Origin: Hordeum vulgare subsp. vulgare
Taxonomy: Eukaryota; Streptophyta; Magnoliopsida; Poales; Poaceae
Length of the DNA: 64,000 nucleotides
Assembly: GCF_904849725.1 (NCBI RefSeq)
Contig: NC_058523.1
Location: 166,700,689 to 166,764,688 of the forward strand
Direction: 5' to 3'
Part shown: one piece after another, positions 11,761-22,552 of the stretch
Layout of the letters: every line of letters begins with the position of its first letter
Numbering within the stretch: the first letter of the stretch is position 1
Program-made: the position numbers and the translations under genes
Notes under the pieces: generated by a model
Seen by the model: the letters and a program-made list of their open reading frames with translations, nothing else
Databases searched by the model: none
Told to the model about the DNA's origin: nothing

Positions 11761-12330
11761 ATGGATGTGCCCAGTTTGGAGAATATTAGTTGTAGAGTGC
11801 TTATTCTTGATGGGGAATATTTTAGACAATGGAACTATGAAATGCTTGATATATATGATAAATTCCATTTGTCCAAGTATGTTTAATATCCCTATGAGCC
11901 TCCATTGATCCTTTGCATCCTTTTGATGATGAAGAACTTGATATGCTTGGTAATCTCTAAACTGTAAATATAATCATTAGAGGACTACCAAGAAATGTGC
12001 TTAATCAATTGCCAATTTGTGAGTGTGCTCATACGTTGTGGAAAGACTTAGAGAAAAGATATCCAGACTATTCACTGAAAAATCTTGAAATCGTTTTCCA
12101 TAAAAGCATTGCCTTTCACAAAATGAATCCAACCGATCCTAATTTTGATAAATGCCTATTTGAGCTTCATGACCTCATGTGTGCTAAAGGAGATGTCATT
12201 ACCATTAACAATTTCATTGTCGAAGCATGGCTATTATGATGAATATGAAGAGTTTGACATCGAGTTCATAAATATGAACATTCTCATAGTCAAAATTCTG
12301 ATGAAATTCTTGTTTCTTATGACGAGGATA
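11761..12330 (+). pseudogene. gag: gag of J (partial)
   Basis: The ATG at 11761, 40 bases after the primer site, opens MDVPSLENIS and continues through QWNYEMLDIY before a stop at 11884-11886. The capsid core resumes at about 11960-12236 (NQLPICECAHTLWKDLEKRYPDY, then FELHDLMCAKGD). The zinc knuckle is absent: the sequence goes from capsid almost directly to an acidic Asp/Glu/Tyr-rich segment with two imperfect repeats (DEYEEFDIE at about 12238 and YDQDEDFDIEYE at about 12367). An internal deletion of several hundred bases is the likely cause. Confidence 0.75.
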
Positions 12331-12332
12331 TT

Positions 12333-13666
12333 TTGTCCAACAACGACAATGTGGAGCATGGCTACTACGATCAAGATGAAGATTTTGACATCGAGTATGA
12401 GAAGACCATCAGGAACCTTAGTCCTATGGCAAGCCTTAGAGACGACATGGCCGGTGGAAAGGGGTGGGTTCTCGAGAGTGGATGCATCGATCACATGACC
12501 AGAGATAAAGACATGTTCCATGAGATCACAACAAACCGTGGACCTCAAAGGTATGTGACCTTTGGAGACATCTCCAAGGGTAAGGTACTTGGTCTTGGTA
12601 AGGTGGCCATATCTCATGATAGTTTTATTCAAAATGTCATGCTTATTGAATCCCTTGGTTACAATGTTCTTTTACGTATCTAGACTAGCAGATTTTGGTT
12701 TCAATGTGTTATTTACGGAAATTGACTGCCTAGTGTTTTGCCGTGATAATTACAACATGGTCTTTACTGGTTTCTGTAGAGGTGATCTATACATTGTCGA
12801 TTTCACTGAAAATTCCAAACCCCGTACATGTCTTATTACAAAATCTTCTAAAGGTTTGTTGTGGCATAGAAGGTTAGGACATGTAGGTATGCAAAAAGTT
12901 GTGATACACATGACTCAAGTCTTAGAATCTTACGATCTTAAGATCTAGACTAGGATCTCTAGTTCTATGGTTTTGCTCATAGAATCTAACTTTCTACAAT
13001 CGTGATAGTTATGATTCTACGATTCACGATCCTACCAATGGAGCTCCAATCTGATTCAGAGTCGTGATTTTGACAACTTTGGGTATGCGTAACCTTGACA
13101 AGCTTACCAAAGGTGATCATATTCTTGGTGTTACAGATGTTATCTTCGACAAAGTTAGACTTTGTAGTGCTTGTCAAGCAGGAAAGCAAGTTGGTGGAAG
13201 TCATTCCGTGAAGAACATCATGACTACAAGAAGGACACTCGAGCTGCTACACATGGATCTTTTTTGTCCCAACGCTTACAAGAGCCTCGGTGGAAATTCT
13301 TATGGTTTAGTCATTGTTGATGATTTTTCCAGATTTACGTGGGTATTATTTCTTGATGATAAGTCACAGGTACAACAGATCAGCAAGAACTTCGCTCAAA
13401 AAGCTAAAAATCAGTTTGAACTGAAGATCAAGAAAGTTCGGAGCGACAACAAAAGGGTGTTCAAGGACACAAATGTGGATACTTTTCTTGACAAAGAAGG
13501 TATCTCACATGAGTTCTCATCAACGTACACACCTCAAAAAAATGGAGTTGTTGAGAGGAAGAACCAGACTCTCATAGAGATGGCCAGAATGATGCTTGAC
13601 GAATACAAGATGCCAAGACACTTTTGGACAGAAGCCATGGAAACAACTTGTCACACCATAAACTGA
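12333..13666 (+). pseudogene. pol: Protease, pre-integrase and integrase core of J
   Basis: The protease active site reads WVLESGCIDHMT (about 12465-12500), with Glu in place of the catalytic Asp of LDSG. The pre-integrase zinc region (LLWHRRLGHVGM, about 12859-12892) is split by a 187-bp insertion and resumes at MRNLDKLTKGDHILG (13085). The integrase core continues with LELLHMDLFCPNAYKSLGG, VDDFSRFTWVLF (about 13315-13350), a damaged DNG motif (RSDNKRVFKD, about 13440) and GVVERKNQTLIEMARMMLDEYKMP without its usual Gly-Thr-Glu. It stops at about 13666. Confidence 0.82.
12893..13079. mobile_element. Short inverted-repeat element (possible Mutator-type MITE) in J
   Basis: A 187-bp segment of no coding content interrupts the pre-integrase motif of J. 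The 9-base flanks TAGGTATGC (12884-12892) and TGGGTATGC (13080-13088) match at eight positions, and removing the segment with one flank rejoins the conserved motif. The ends are roughly inverted: AAAAAGTTGTGATAC at the left against AAGTTGTCAAAATCACGACTC read from the right. A 9-base duplication is the Mutator hallmark. The class is an inference. Confidence 0.6.
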
Positions 13667-15210
13667 CTCTACTTACACAAGCTTCTCGGTAAAACGACAT
13701 ATGATCTACTCACCGGTAACAAACCCCAAGTTGGATACTTTCAAGTATTCGGCTCTAAGTGCTACATTCTTGATAAGCATCATCGCGCTAAATTTTCTCC
13801 TAAATCTCCCGAAGGTTTGCTACTTTCTTACAGATCGAACTCTCACACTTACCGTGTCTACAACAACTTCACTTGAAACGTTGAAGAGTTGGTAGATGTG
13901 AAGTTTGATGAATCTAATGGTTCGTAAGTCGAACAAGTGCGAAATGATGTAGGAGATAAGGAACCTTCGGAAGCCATCCAAGATCTATGTATCGACAAGA
14001 CTCGTCCCATGGAGGTGAAGGAAAGTACTTCATGAATTCAAGTGGAAGCTCCTACTTCGCGTCAAGGCGAACCACAAAATGACATGGAGACATCCACAAG
14101 GGGTAAACGACATGATGAAGAGGAAGAAGTACATCATGATGATCCACCTCAACCGTCCTCAACACCACCTGAAGGAGTAGACACCGCCAACGACAACATG
14201 CAAGATGATGATGATGAAGCCCCACCATCCAATAGGAACAAGCTATCAAGTGTTCGAGCAAGAGTGGACAAAGAGTATCCATTGAATCAAATTTTCGGTG
14301 ACATACAAACCGGGAGAATCACTCGCTCTAAATCGTAATTTGCTAACTTTTGCGAGCATCATTCTTTCATCTCTAGCATTGATCCTTTGAAGGTATAAGA
14401 AGCCGTTCAATACCTGCATTGGGTGAATGCCATGCACGAAGAGCTACACAACTTTGAGAGGAATCAAGTGTGGACACTTTTTTAAAACCCCGAAGGCGAG
14501 AAAAACATCATTGGTACAAGATGGGTGTTTCGGAACAAGAAATATGAAGGTGGACAAGTTGTACGCAACAAGGCACGTATCGTAGCCCAATGATGCACAC
14601 AAGTCAAAGGTATGGACTATGGTGAGACTTATGCCCCCGTTCCTGGACTTGAAGCTATTCACATTCTTCTCGCTTATGGCAATCACCATGATATTACTCT
14701 TTTCCAAATGGATATCAAAAGTGCTTTTCTAAATGCTGAAATTGAGGAGGATGTTTATGTCAAACAACCTCCCGAAGTTTTGAACCCTAAGAAAGCTAAT
14801 CATGTTTACAAACTTCATAAAGTTTTATATGGTCTTAAACAAGCCCCTAGAGCTTGGTACAAATGCCTAACGAAGTTTCTCATTGAAAAGGGTTTTGAAA
14901 TTGGTAAAATTGATGCAACCTTATTCACTAGAAAAGTGAATGGCAAATTATTTGTGTGCCAAATATATGTGGATGATATTATGTTTGATTCTACTAACCC
15001 ACATTTTAGTGAAAAGTTTGGAAAGTTGATCTTAGAGAAATATGAGATGTAATGATGTGCGAGCTGAAATTCTTCCTTGGATTGTAAATCAAACAATTGA
15101 GAGAAGGTACGTTTATCTCTCAAACCAAGTACACCAAGGACTTAATCAGGAAGTTCAATATGTAAGAGTGCAAATGTATGAGAACCCCCATGCCTACTAG
15201 TGGACATATT
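13667..15210 (+). pseudogene. pol: Integrase C-terminus, linker and reverse transcriptase of J
   Basis: After the integrase core the frame passes the C-terminal segment (VFGSKCYILDKHHRAKFSPKSPEG, about 13737-13815) and an acidic linker (14042-14338) into the reverse transcriptase. That domain is nearly intact at 14612-15052: FQMDIKSAFLNAEIEEDVY (about 14703), YGLKQAPRAW (about 14829) and an intact YVDD active site at 14966-14977. The final KTPMPT-like segment (MRTPMPTSGHI, about 15178) ends at the H insertion. Several stops, including one just after the YVDD block, show it is inactive. Confidence 0.85.
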
Positions 15211-16976
15211 TGTTGGAAATATGCCCTAGATGCAATAAGAAAGTGGTTATTATTATATTGCCTGGTTCATGATATTTTTCTATTATTCATGCTATAATTG
15301 TATTAATCGTAAACCGTAATACATGTGTGAATATATAGATCACAATGTGTCCCTAGTGAGCCTCTAGTTGGCTAGCTCATTGATCAATAGATGATCATGG
15401 TTCCCTAATCATGGACATTGGATGTCATTGATAACGGGATCACATCATTGGGGAATGATGTGATGGACAAGACCCAATCCTAAGCATAGCACTAGATCAT
15501 GTTGTTCGTCTGCTAAAGCTTTTCTAATGTCAAGTATCATTTCCTTAGACCATGAGATTGTGCAACTCCCGGATACTGTAATAGTGCTTTGGGTGTATCA
15601 AACGTCACAATGTAACTGGGTGATTATAAAGGTGCACTACAGGTATCTTCAAAAGTATGTGTTGGTTGTATGAATCGGGACTGGGACTTGTCACTCCGTG
15701 TGATGGAGAGGTATCTCTGGGCCCACACAGTAATCCATCATCATATTGAGCTCAGTATGACTAAGGAGTTAGCCACGGGATGATGTGTTACAGAACGAGT
15801 AAATAGACTTGCCGGTAACGATATTGAACAAGGTATAGGGATACCGACGATCGAATCTCGGGCAAGTATCGTACGGATAGACAAAGGGAATTGCATACGA
15901 CATTGATTTGAATCCCCGACATCGTGGTTCATCTGATAAGATCATCGTGGAACATGTGGGAACCAACATGGATATCCAGACCCCGCTGTTGGTTATTGAC
16001 TGGAGAGGTGTCTCGATCATGTTTGCATGCTTCCCGAACCCGTAAGGTCTACACACTTAAGGTTCGTTGACGCTAGGGTTATAGGGGAATAGTGTACGTG
16101 GTTACCGAAGGTTGTTCCGAGTCTCGGATGAGACCCCGGACATCACGAGGATTTCCGGAATGGTCCGAAAGTAAAGATTCATATATAGGAAGTGAGGATT
16201 TAGTCACCGGATGTGTTTCGGGCGACACTTGTAATGTACCGGGACCACTGGAATGGTTCCGGGGGTCCACCGGGAACGGCCACAAGCCCCAAACTGCTAC
16301 ATGGACCAAAAGTGGATGGGAACCAGCCCCTAGGTGGGCTGGTGCGCCACCACTAAGGGCCCAAGGCGCAGCAAGGTTTGGCGGAGGCAAAACCCTAGGC
16401 GTGGGGAGGCCACCTTGGGCCTCACGGCCCACCCTAGGGCCCCTCCACCTTGGCTGCCGCCCAAAGGGTCATCTAGGGCTGCCACACCCTTAGAGTGGGA
16501 AACCCTAAAGGTGGCATCCTCCTGCCTCTCCTCGTATATATAGTGAGGGTTTTGCGGCTATTTTGAGACACAATTGCCTCTCTCCACAGCACAGCCCTAC
16601 TCCTCGTCCTCGTCGTCCTCTTTAGTGCTTGGCGAATGCCTGTCGGAGTGCCACGTAGCTTCACCGTCACCATGCCGTCATGTTGCCGGAGATCTCCCTC
16701 AATCTCTCCTCCCTCCTTGCTGGATCAAGGCGTTGGAGACGTCACTAGGCTGCATGTGTGTTGAATGCGGAGGCGCCGTTGTTCGACGCACATATCGGAA
16801 TCCACCGCGATCTGAATCGCTGTGAGTACGACTCCATCAACCGCGTTCTAGCAACGGTTCCACTTAGAGATTTTCAAAGGTATAAAGATGCTCTACTCAT
16901 TTTCTCGCTGTTGGTTTCTCCATAGATAGATGCTTGTGTGACATAGGAAAATTTCAAATTACTACGTTCCCCAACA
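15211..16976 (+). repeat. 5' LTR of H
   Basis: The 1766-bp LTR runs from TGTTGGAAATATGCCCTAG to CCCCAACA and has a TATA box at 16535-16542. It is colinear with the M LTR and with the reverse complement of the I LTR. The GC-rich middle (about 16260-16500) varies most among the three. Open frames inside it have no protein similarity I recognise. Confidence 0.9.
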
Positions 16977-16977
16977 G

Positions 16978-16991
16978 TGGTATCCGAGCCA
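16978..16991 (+). other. Primer-binding site of H (tRNA-Met type)
   Basis: TGGTATCCGAGCCA starts two bases after the LTR. It matches the initiator tRNA-Met primer site of BARE1-type elements with one change. This proves that 15211-16976 is a 5' LTR. Confidence 0.88.
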
Positions 16992-18156
16992 AGGTTCTAT
17001 GCGTAGATTCTATGCACGAGTAGAACACAAAATTTGTGGGCGTTGATTTTGTCAATTTCTTACCGTTACTAGTCTTATCTTGATTCAGTGGCATCATCGG
17101 ATGAAGCGGCCCGGACCGACTTTACATGTACTCTTACGTGAGACTGGTTCCACCGACCGACATGCACTTGTTGCATAAGGTGGCTAGCGGGTGTCTGTCT
17201 CTCCCACTTTAGTCGGATCAGATTCGATGAAGAGGGTCCTTATGAAGGGTAAATCGCATTGGCATATCAACGTTGTGGCTATCTCATATGTAAGAAGTAT
17301 TCTTGCTAGAAACCCTAACAAGTCATGTAAAACTTGCAACAACAATTAGAGGACATCTAACTTGTTTTTGCAGGGTATGCTACGTGATGTGATATGGCCA
17401 AAAGGATGTGATGTATGAGATTGATCATGTTCTTGTAATAGGATTGACGACTTGCATGTCGATGAGTATGACAACGGGGAGGAGCCATAGGAGTTGTCTT
17501 AATTTAGTGCATGAGATGCAACGCCATGTGATTACTTTACTTTATTCCTAAACGTTAGCTATAGTAGTAGAAGTAATAGTTGGCGTGACGACTTCACGGA
17601 GACACAATGATGGAGATCATGGTGTCATGCCGGTGATGATGATGATCATGGTGCCCCGAAGATGGAGATCAAAGGAGCAAGATGATATTGGCCATATCAT
17701 GTCACTATATGATTGCATGTGATGTTTATCCTGTTTTTCATATTATTTCGTAGAACGACGGTAGCAAAGATAAGATGATCCCTCATTAAAATTTCGAGAT
17801 AATTATTCCCCTAAGTATGCACCATTGAGAAGGATCGTTCTCTTGAAGCACCACATGATGATCAGGTGTGATAGATTCTAACATTTGCATAAAACGGGTG
17901 TAAGCTAGTTTACACACGCAAAACACTTAGGTTGACTCGACAAGCCTAGCATGTACAGACATGGCCTCAAATACGGGAGACCGAAACATCGAACATGTGT
18001 CGTATGGTTGATACGATCACCATGGAGATGCTCACCATCGATGACTAGTCCGTCTCACGTGATGATCGGACACGGGCTAGTCGATGTGGATCATGTAACA
18101 CTTGGATGACTAGAGGGATGTCGATCTAAGTGGGAGTTCATTAGTAATTTGATTAC
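16992..18156 (+). other. Untranslated leader of H
   Basis: About 1.2 kb between primer site and gag contains no open frame of note. BARE1/Angela elements have a leader of this length, which holds their dimerisation and packaging signals; I could not pick these out individually. Confidence 0.6.
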
Positions 18157-18544
18157 ATGAACTTAACTATCATGAACTTAGTCCAAACTTTTCTTTACAA
18201 ATATTGTAGATCCAATTGCCAATGCAAATGTCTCATTCAACTTCAACGCGTTCCTAGAGAAAACCAGCTGAAAGATGATGGGAGCAACTATGTGGATTGG
18301 GCTCATAACTTAGAGTTTAGAACCGGGGATCCAAAGGCGTTTTGATCAACACGAAGCATATGAGATGTTCGAGGAGCTGAAACTTGTTTTTCAAGCTCAT
18401 CCCAGGTCGAGATATACGAAGTCTCCGACAAGTTCTTAAGATGTAAGATGGAGGAGAATAGTTTTGTCAGTGAGCACATACTCAGAATGTCTCGGTTGCA
18501 CAACCGCTTGATTCCGCTCGGAGTTGAACTTCCGGATGGTGCGG
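18157..18544 (+). pseudogene. gag: gag fragment of H
   Basis: Short stretches read as BARE1/Angela capsid: GSNYVDWAHNLEF (about 18283-18318), HEAYEMFEELKLVFQAH (about 18352-18400) and ILRMSRLHNRLIPLGVELPDGAV (about 18480-18545). They lie in different frames, and much of the capsid between the first two is missing, so an internal deletion is likely. D is inserted directly after the last motif. Confidence 0.78.
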
Positions 18545-19040
18545 TGTTGGGGATATTACCTGCGGATAACCCGCCCTTAGTGGGACGGGTCACCAAAGGG
18601 GTGACTTACCATTCAACCTGCGTCCCGTGGCCCAGAAGCTGGATGGCGGTTCAGGAGGTCGTGCGAATGATGGATTACCAAGAAAGCTCCTGATCGTGGA
18701 GGACACGACGACTTAGAGATAAGGAAAGCCACAAAGAGTAGCATGGTAGGACTTGGTAAACCCTAGGGCCTCGACCTATATATATAGGCGAGTCCCAGGG
18801 AAAGGTCAGGCGAGTTAGAGAGAATCGAGAGCTAGGTCAGGCGAGTTACGCCCTCCTTGTAATTGAAACCACCATTAATCCACACAAAGCAGGACATAGG
18901 CTTTTACCTCCTCACGAGGGGCCGAACCTGGGTAAATCTGAGTCTTGCTTTCGCTCACCCCCTTCGAGTCGCCACCAAGGTGCGATGGCTCCATCTTTAA
19001 GTCCTTTCACGAGGACATCTGCCGTGACCAAACCACGACA
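18545..19040 (+). repeat. 5' LTR of D
   Basis: The 496-bp LTR starts TGTTGGGGATATTACC and ends CCACGACA directly before the primer site. A TATA box (TATATATATA, 18778-18787) is followed by a leader of the R/U5 type. The start is inferred from the TG next to the broken H gag motif; the end is fixed by the primer site. Confidence 0.8.
18778..18787 (+). promoter_or_regulatory. TATA box of D LTR
   Basis: TATATATATA lies in the middle of the LTR, about 260 bases before the primer site, as expected for the core promoter. Confidence 0.55.
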
Positions 19041-19042
19041 GT

Positions 19043-19060
19043 TGGCACCCACCGTGGGGC
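19043..19060 (+). other. Primer-binding site of D
   Basis: TGGCACCCACCGTGGGGC begins two bases after the LTR. It differs from the site in C by one base. The matching tRNA would end GCCCCACGGTGGG(T/C)GCCA; I do not assign the amino acid. Confidence 0.75.
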
Positions 19061-19128
19061 CTGTGCACGGTGGAGTTCAGTTCTCGAAGGGAGACCTACC
19101 GGGGTTAGAAAGCTACGCGGTCGGCATC

Positions 19129-20828
19129 ATGACGAAGAGCCGCCGCGAGAGGTGCTACATCGACAACTCGCTGTGGGAGCCAGAAGCCGATTCAGTCGAA
19201 TCTGGCTACCGAGTCCCCTTCGGCAAAATCAACATCTTCATCGGCATGATTGGGACGCTCGTACCTAAGTCGGACACCTCCACCGACATCGTCGAGACGG
19301 CCAGGTACGCCCTCCCCAGCACACGGCAAGACAGGAGTCGCCACGCCTTCGTTGGTTTTACACAGGGAAACGACGTACATGACGAACTGGCGGTCCAGGA
19401 GATCACCCCAGTCAATTCCGATGGAGAGTCATCCATGGGTGAGACAGATTCAATCCACCCTCTCCAGGAAGGACAACTAGGAGGGTTGTCGTTGGCAATG
19501 GACCCCGAAGTCTTCGAGAGGTCCCGTCGGCAAATCGCCATCTACATGGCGGGGTCAGCGCAGACTCAGCAAATTCCAACTAGCAACAATGATACCGGTG
19601 GAACGTCCAAACCCCCAGCACAAACCATGGCGGAGCTAGCGGCGGAGGTCGCCAGCCTCATGGCAACCACAGTCACGACTGAGAATCAGGAGTCTGTCAA
19701 CGCCGAGCTAGCCAAGCTGCGGGAGGCAATGGCCAAGGCACAGCGGGACATGGAAGCAGAAGCCGCCAAGGCGGAGATGTAGTAGGCTGCGATCGCAACT
19801 GAGATGGAGCAGTTGAACACCGAGGGATGGCGGCTCGAGAGACGGCAGCATGCGTCCGATGTCGTTCATCACAGAAGGCACCACGGGCGCATCCCGGTCG
19901 ACTTACATCCAACTCACCTTTTCGACACTCCGTGCACCCCCGGGGCGGGTCCTCATCGGCCTTTACAAATTGTCCCGAGGGGAGGAACGGTTCCACTGCC
20001 CAATCCGCCGCCGCCTCAGCAAATGGATGCCCACGCAACTCGGTTCCAGACGCCACGTGGTCACTTCTCGAATCCCGTAGACAATGTGCTGGCGGCAACC
20101 CGCCACCTGGAGTCCCTTACGATCTACGGAAACTCCCCGACTGAGATAGAGGCCAGAAACGCCATCGAGATGCTGAAAACGGCCGTGGTCCAGCACGCGC
20201 AATATTCTCATAGCCTCGATCGGCTGCACTCCGCACCTCAGGCGAGTCACACCAGAAGTCGCCATGAGGACTTGCCCGCAGTAACCGGTGGGCCGCGGCG
20301 ATTCCCTCAACACGACATGCTTGGGATGCCCGACACGCGAGCCCAAGATATCGTCGATGCAGCACGAGCCGCGCGTCAAGTAGAGCCAACAGCCGCGGCA
20401 GGTCAGGTTTACCTGGCTTACATGCCATCACCTCCCGCGCCCCTAGACGCCGGTGGCAAGCACATCGGGGTATCGTGTCTTGCACCGGTTTTGCACACCG
20501 AGCGAATGCGAAGGACTTCAAAGGGCCCCGGAAGGTCCCTAATTACTCACCGGATCTTGAACTAGGATCGTGGATTGAGAGTTATGAGCTGGCGATGGAT
20601 ATGCTCGACGTAAATGAGGCGGTTTGTGCTAAGTACTTCACTATGATGCTCGAAGGGACGACACGTGCGTGGTTATAAAACTTACCACCCAACTCCATCA
20701 ACACCTGGGCGGAGCTAAAAGAACGTTTCATCAAGAATTTCACAGGGACTTGCAAGCCCCCGATGACCATCGTCGACCTACAACACTGCATCCAGCGACC
20801 GGATGAGTCGGCCCACCATTGGACCCGG
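19129..20828 (+). pseudogene. gag: gag of D, N-terminal and capsid part
   Basis: The ATG at 19129 is the first in frame after the primer site; an earlier in-frame ATG at 18985 lies in the LTR. The frame is open to a TAG at 19780-19782, continues in the same frame to about 20470, then shifts. The N-terminal half is low-complexity with an Ala/Glu-rich helix (about 19630-19775). The segment at about 20065-20225 (PVDNVLAATRHLESL, ARNAIEMLKTAVVQHAQYSHSLDRL) is a conserved helix region of Tat gag proteins. The capsid core (LGSWIESYELAM, TTRAWL, INTWAELKERFIKNF) runs at about 20560-20740. A interrupts it after HHWTR. Confidence 0.83.
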
Positions 20829-22414
20829 TGATACGTCCCCGTTGTATCTACTTTTCCGAACTCTTTTGCCCTTGTTTTGGACTCTAATTTGCATGATTTG
20901 AATGGAACTAACCCGGACTAACGCTGTTTTCAGCAGAATTGCCATGGTGTTGTTTTTGTGCAGAAATAAAAGTTCTCGGAATGACCTGAAAATTTACGGA
21001 GAATTTTTCTGGAATTAATGAAAAATACCTGCGCAAAGATCCACCGGAGGGGGTGAACCAGTGGGCCACAAGCCCACAGGCCGCGGCCACCCACCTAGGT
21101 CGCGCCATGAGGGCTTGTGGGGCCCACGTGGCGCCACCGCCTCCAAACTCAGCTCTATTTATTCCGTCTCGCCCGGGAAAAAAATCAGAGAGAAGGATTC
21201 ATCACGTTTTATGATACGGAGGCGCCGCCACCTCCTATCCTTCATCTGGAGGGCAGATCTGGAGTCCGTTCTGGACTCCAGAGAGGGGAAATCACCGCCA
21301 TCCTCATCATCAACCTTCCTCCATCGACAATTCCATGATGCTCTTCACGGTTCATGAGTAATCTCATCGTAGGCTTGCTGGACGGTGATGAGTTGGATGA
21401 GATATATCATGTAATCGAGTTAGTTTTGACGGGGATTGATCCCTAGTATCCACTATGTTCTGAGATTGATGTTGCTACCACTTTGCCATGCTTAATGCTT
21501 GTCACTAGGGCCCGAGTGCCATGATTTTAGATCTGAACCTATTATGTTGTCGCCAATATATGTTTTTTTAGATCCTATCTTGCAAGTTGTAGTCACCTAC
21601 TATGTGTTATGACCCGGCAAACCCGGAGTGACAATAGACGGAACCACTCCCGAAGATGACCATAATATGAGGAGTTCATGTATTTACCAAGTGTTAATGT
21701 GTTGGTCCGGTTCTTTATTAAAAGGAGAACCTTAATATCACATAGTTTCCATTAGGACCCCGCTACCACGGGAGGGATGGACAATAGATGTCATGCAAGT
21801 TCTTTTCCCTAAGCACGTATGACTACATACGGAATACATGCCTACATTAGATTGACGAACGGGAGCTAGTTACTTATCTATCCGTGCTATAGCTGTTACA
21901 TGATGAATCACATCCGGTATACTCCTCCATCACCGATCCATTGCCTACGAGTCTTCTACTACTGGTCCTTGTTATGTTACTTTGCTGCTACTGCTGTTAC
22001 TCTGCTGCTGCTGTCACTACTGCTGTTCCTTGCTACTGTTGTCACTACTGCTGTAACTTGCTGCTGATGTCACTACTGCTGTTACTTTGCTACTACTTGT
22101 TGCAAGACTTTTCTGGAGCCATTGCCGGGGAAGAATAGTCCCCCGTCCACATACTATTGACTAGCGCCATTGATACAACAAGTTAGGAATAGTCTACCAT
22201 CAACAGATCCTTTTATGACACCGTTGCTATCATGCCACTTTACTACTGATACTTTGCTTGCAGACACTAATCTTTCAGGTGTGGTTGAAATTGACAAACT
22301 CGACTGCTAATACTTGAGAATATTCTTTCGCTTCCCATTGTGTCGAATCAATAAATTTGGGTTAATACTCTACGCTCGAAAACTGTTGTGATCCCCTACA
22401 CTTGTGGGTTATCA
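20829..22414 (+). repeat. 5' LTR of A
   Basis: This 1586-bp LTR is about 7% different by eye from its 3' partner over the first 330 bases. It holds the U3 palindrome (21064-21122), a TATTTATT box at about 21150, and a CTG/ACT-rich tract (about 21955-22100) with one more 30-base unit than the 3' LTR. It ends TTGTGGGTTATCA. Confidence 0.93.
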
Positions 22415-22425
22415 AGACTATTTTC

Positions 22426-22443
22426 TGGCGCCGTTGCCGGGGA
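22426..22443 (+). other. Primer-binding site of A (tRNA-Asp type)
   Basis: TGGCGCCGTTGCCGGGGA is complementary to the 3' end of plant tRNA-Asp. It lies 11 bases after the LTR rather than directly next to it, as is usual for this group. Confidence 0.85.
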
Positions 22444-22552
22444 AGCACAATTATATTCTCTGAGTCAGTTGGGATTTTCGTTTGCTGGTCGCTATGAGGA
22501 ATCCGATAGATCCAAAACTAAAGTCTTGCCTTCCACTACGAGGACAGGTAAG
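22444..22552 (+). other. Leader and start of gag of A before the B insertion
   Basis: An ATG at 22494 opens a frame to the B insertion point. By my count it is not in phase with the gag frame after B. A second frame (RYEESDRSKTKVLPSTTRTGK) runs through the junction into the downstream gag frame but has no ATG. Either a small indel lies here or gag starts at 45085. Confidence 0.5.

Larger units (their letters stand above)
10193..15210 (+). mobile_element. Copia element J (Maximus-like), 5' LTR to reverse transcriptase
   Basis: J starts with an LTR (10193-11706; TGTGAAAGCACATATG to CGCACA), then a tRNA-Met-type primer site, gag, protease, integrase and reverse transcriptase, and is cut by H at 15211. 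Its 3' part is outside the window. It lies in the reverse transcriptase/RNase H of K; the five bases before it (GTCTA, 10188-10192) would be the left target copy. The LTR start and the repeated TCGGTGnnACCGA motif suggest the Maximus/SIRE group. The element is degenerate, and part of gag is deleted. Confidence 0.87.
15211..18544 (+). mobile_element. Copia element H (Angela/BARE1-like), 5' part
   Basis: H consists of a complete 5' LTR (15211-16976), a tRNA-Met primer site, a long leader and the start of gag, where D interrupts it at 18545. It lies in the reverse transcriptase of J; the preceding ATATT (15206-15210) would be its left target copy. The rest of H is outside the window. The LTR start (TGTTGGAAATATGCCC) and end (CCCCAACA) match M and I. 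Confidence 0.88.

Noticed and set aside
21941..22138. Leu/Cys/Tyr-rich frame of 65 codons, repeated at 52586-52968
   Set aside because: It is a translation of the CTG/ACT repeat of the A LTR, present in both LTRs.
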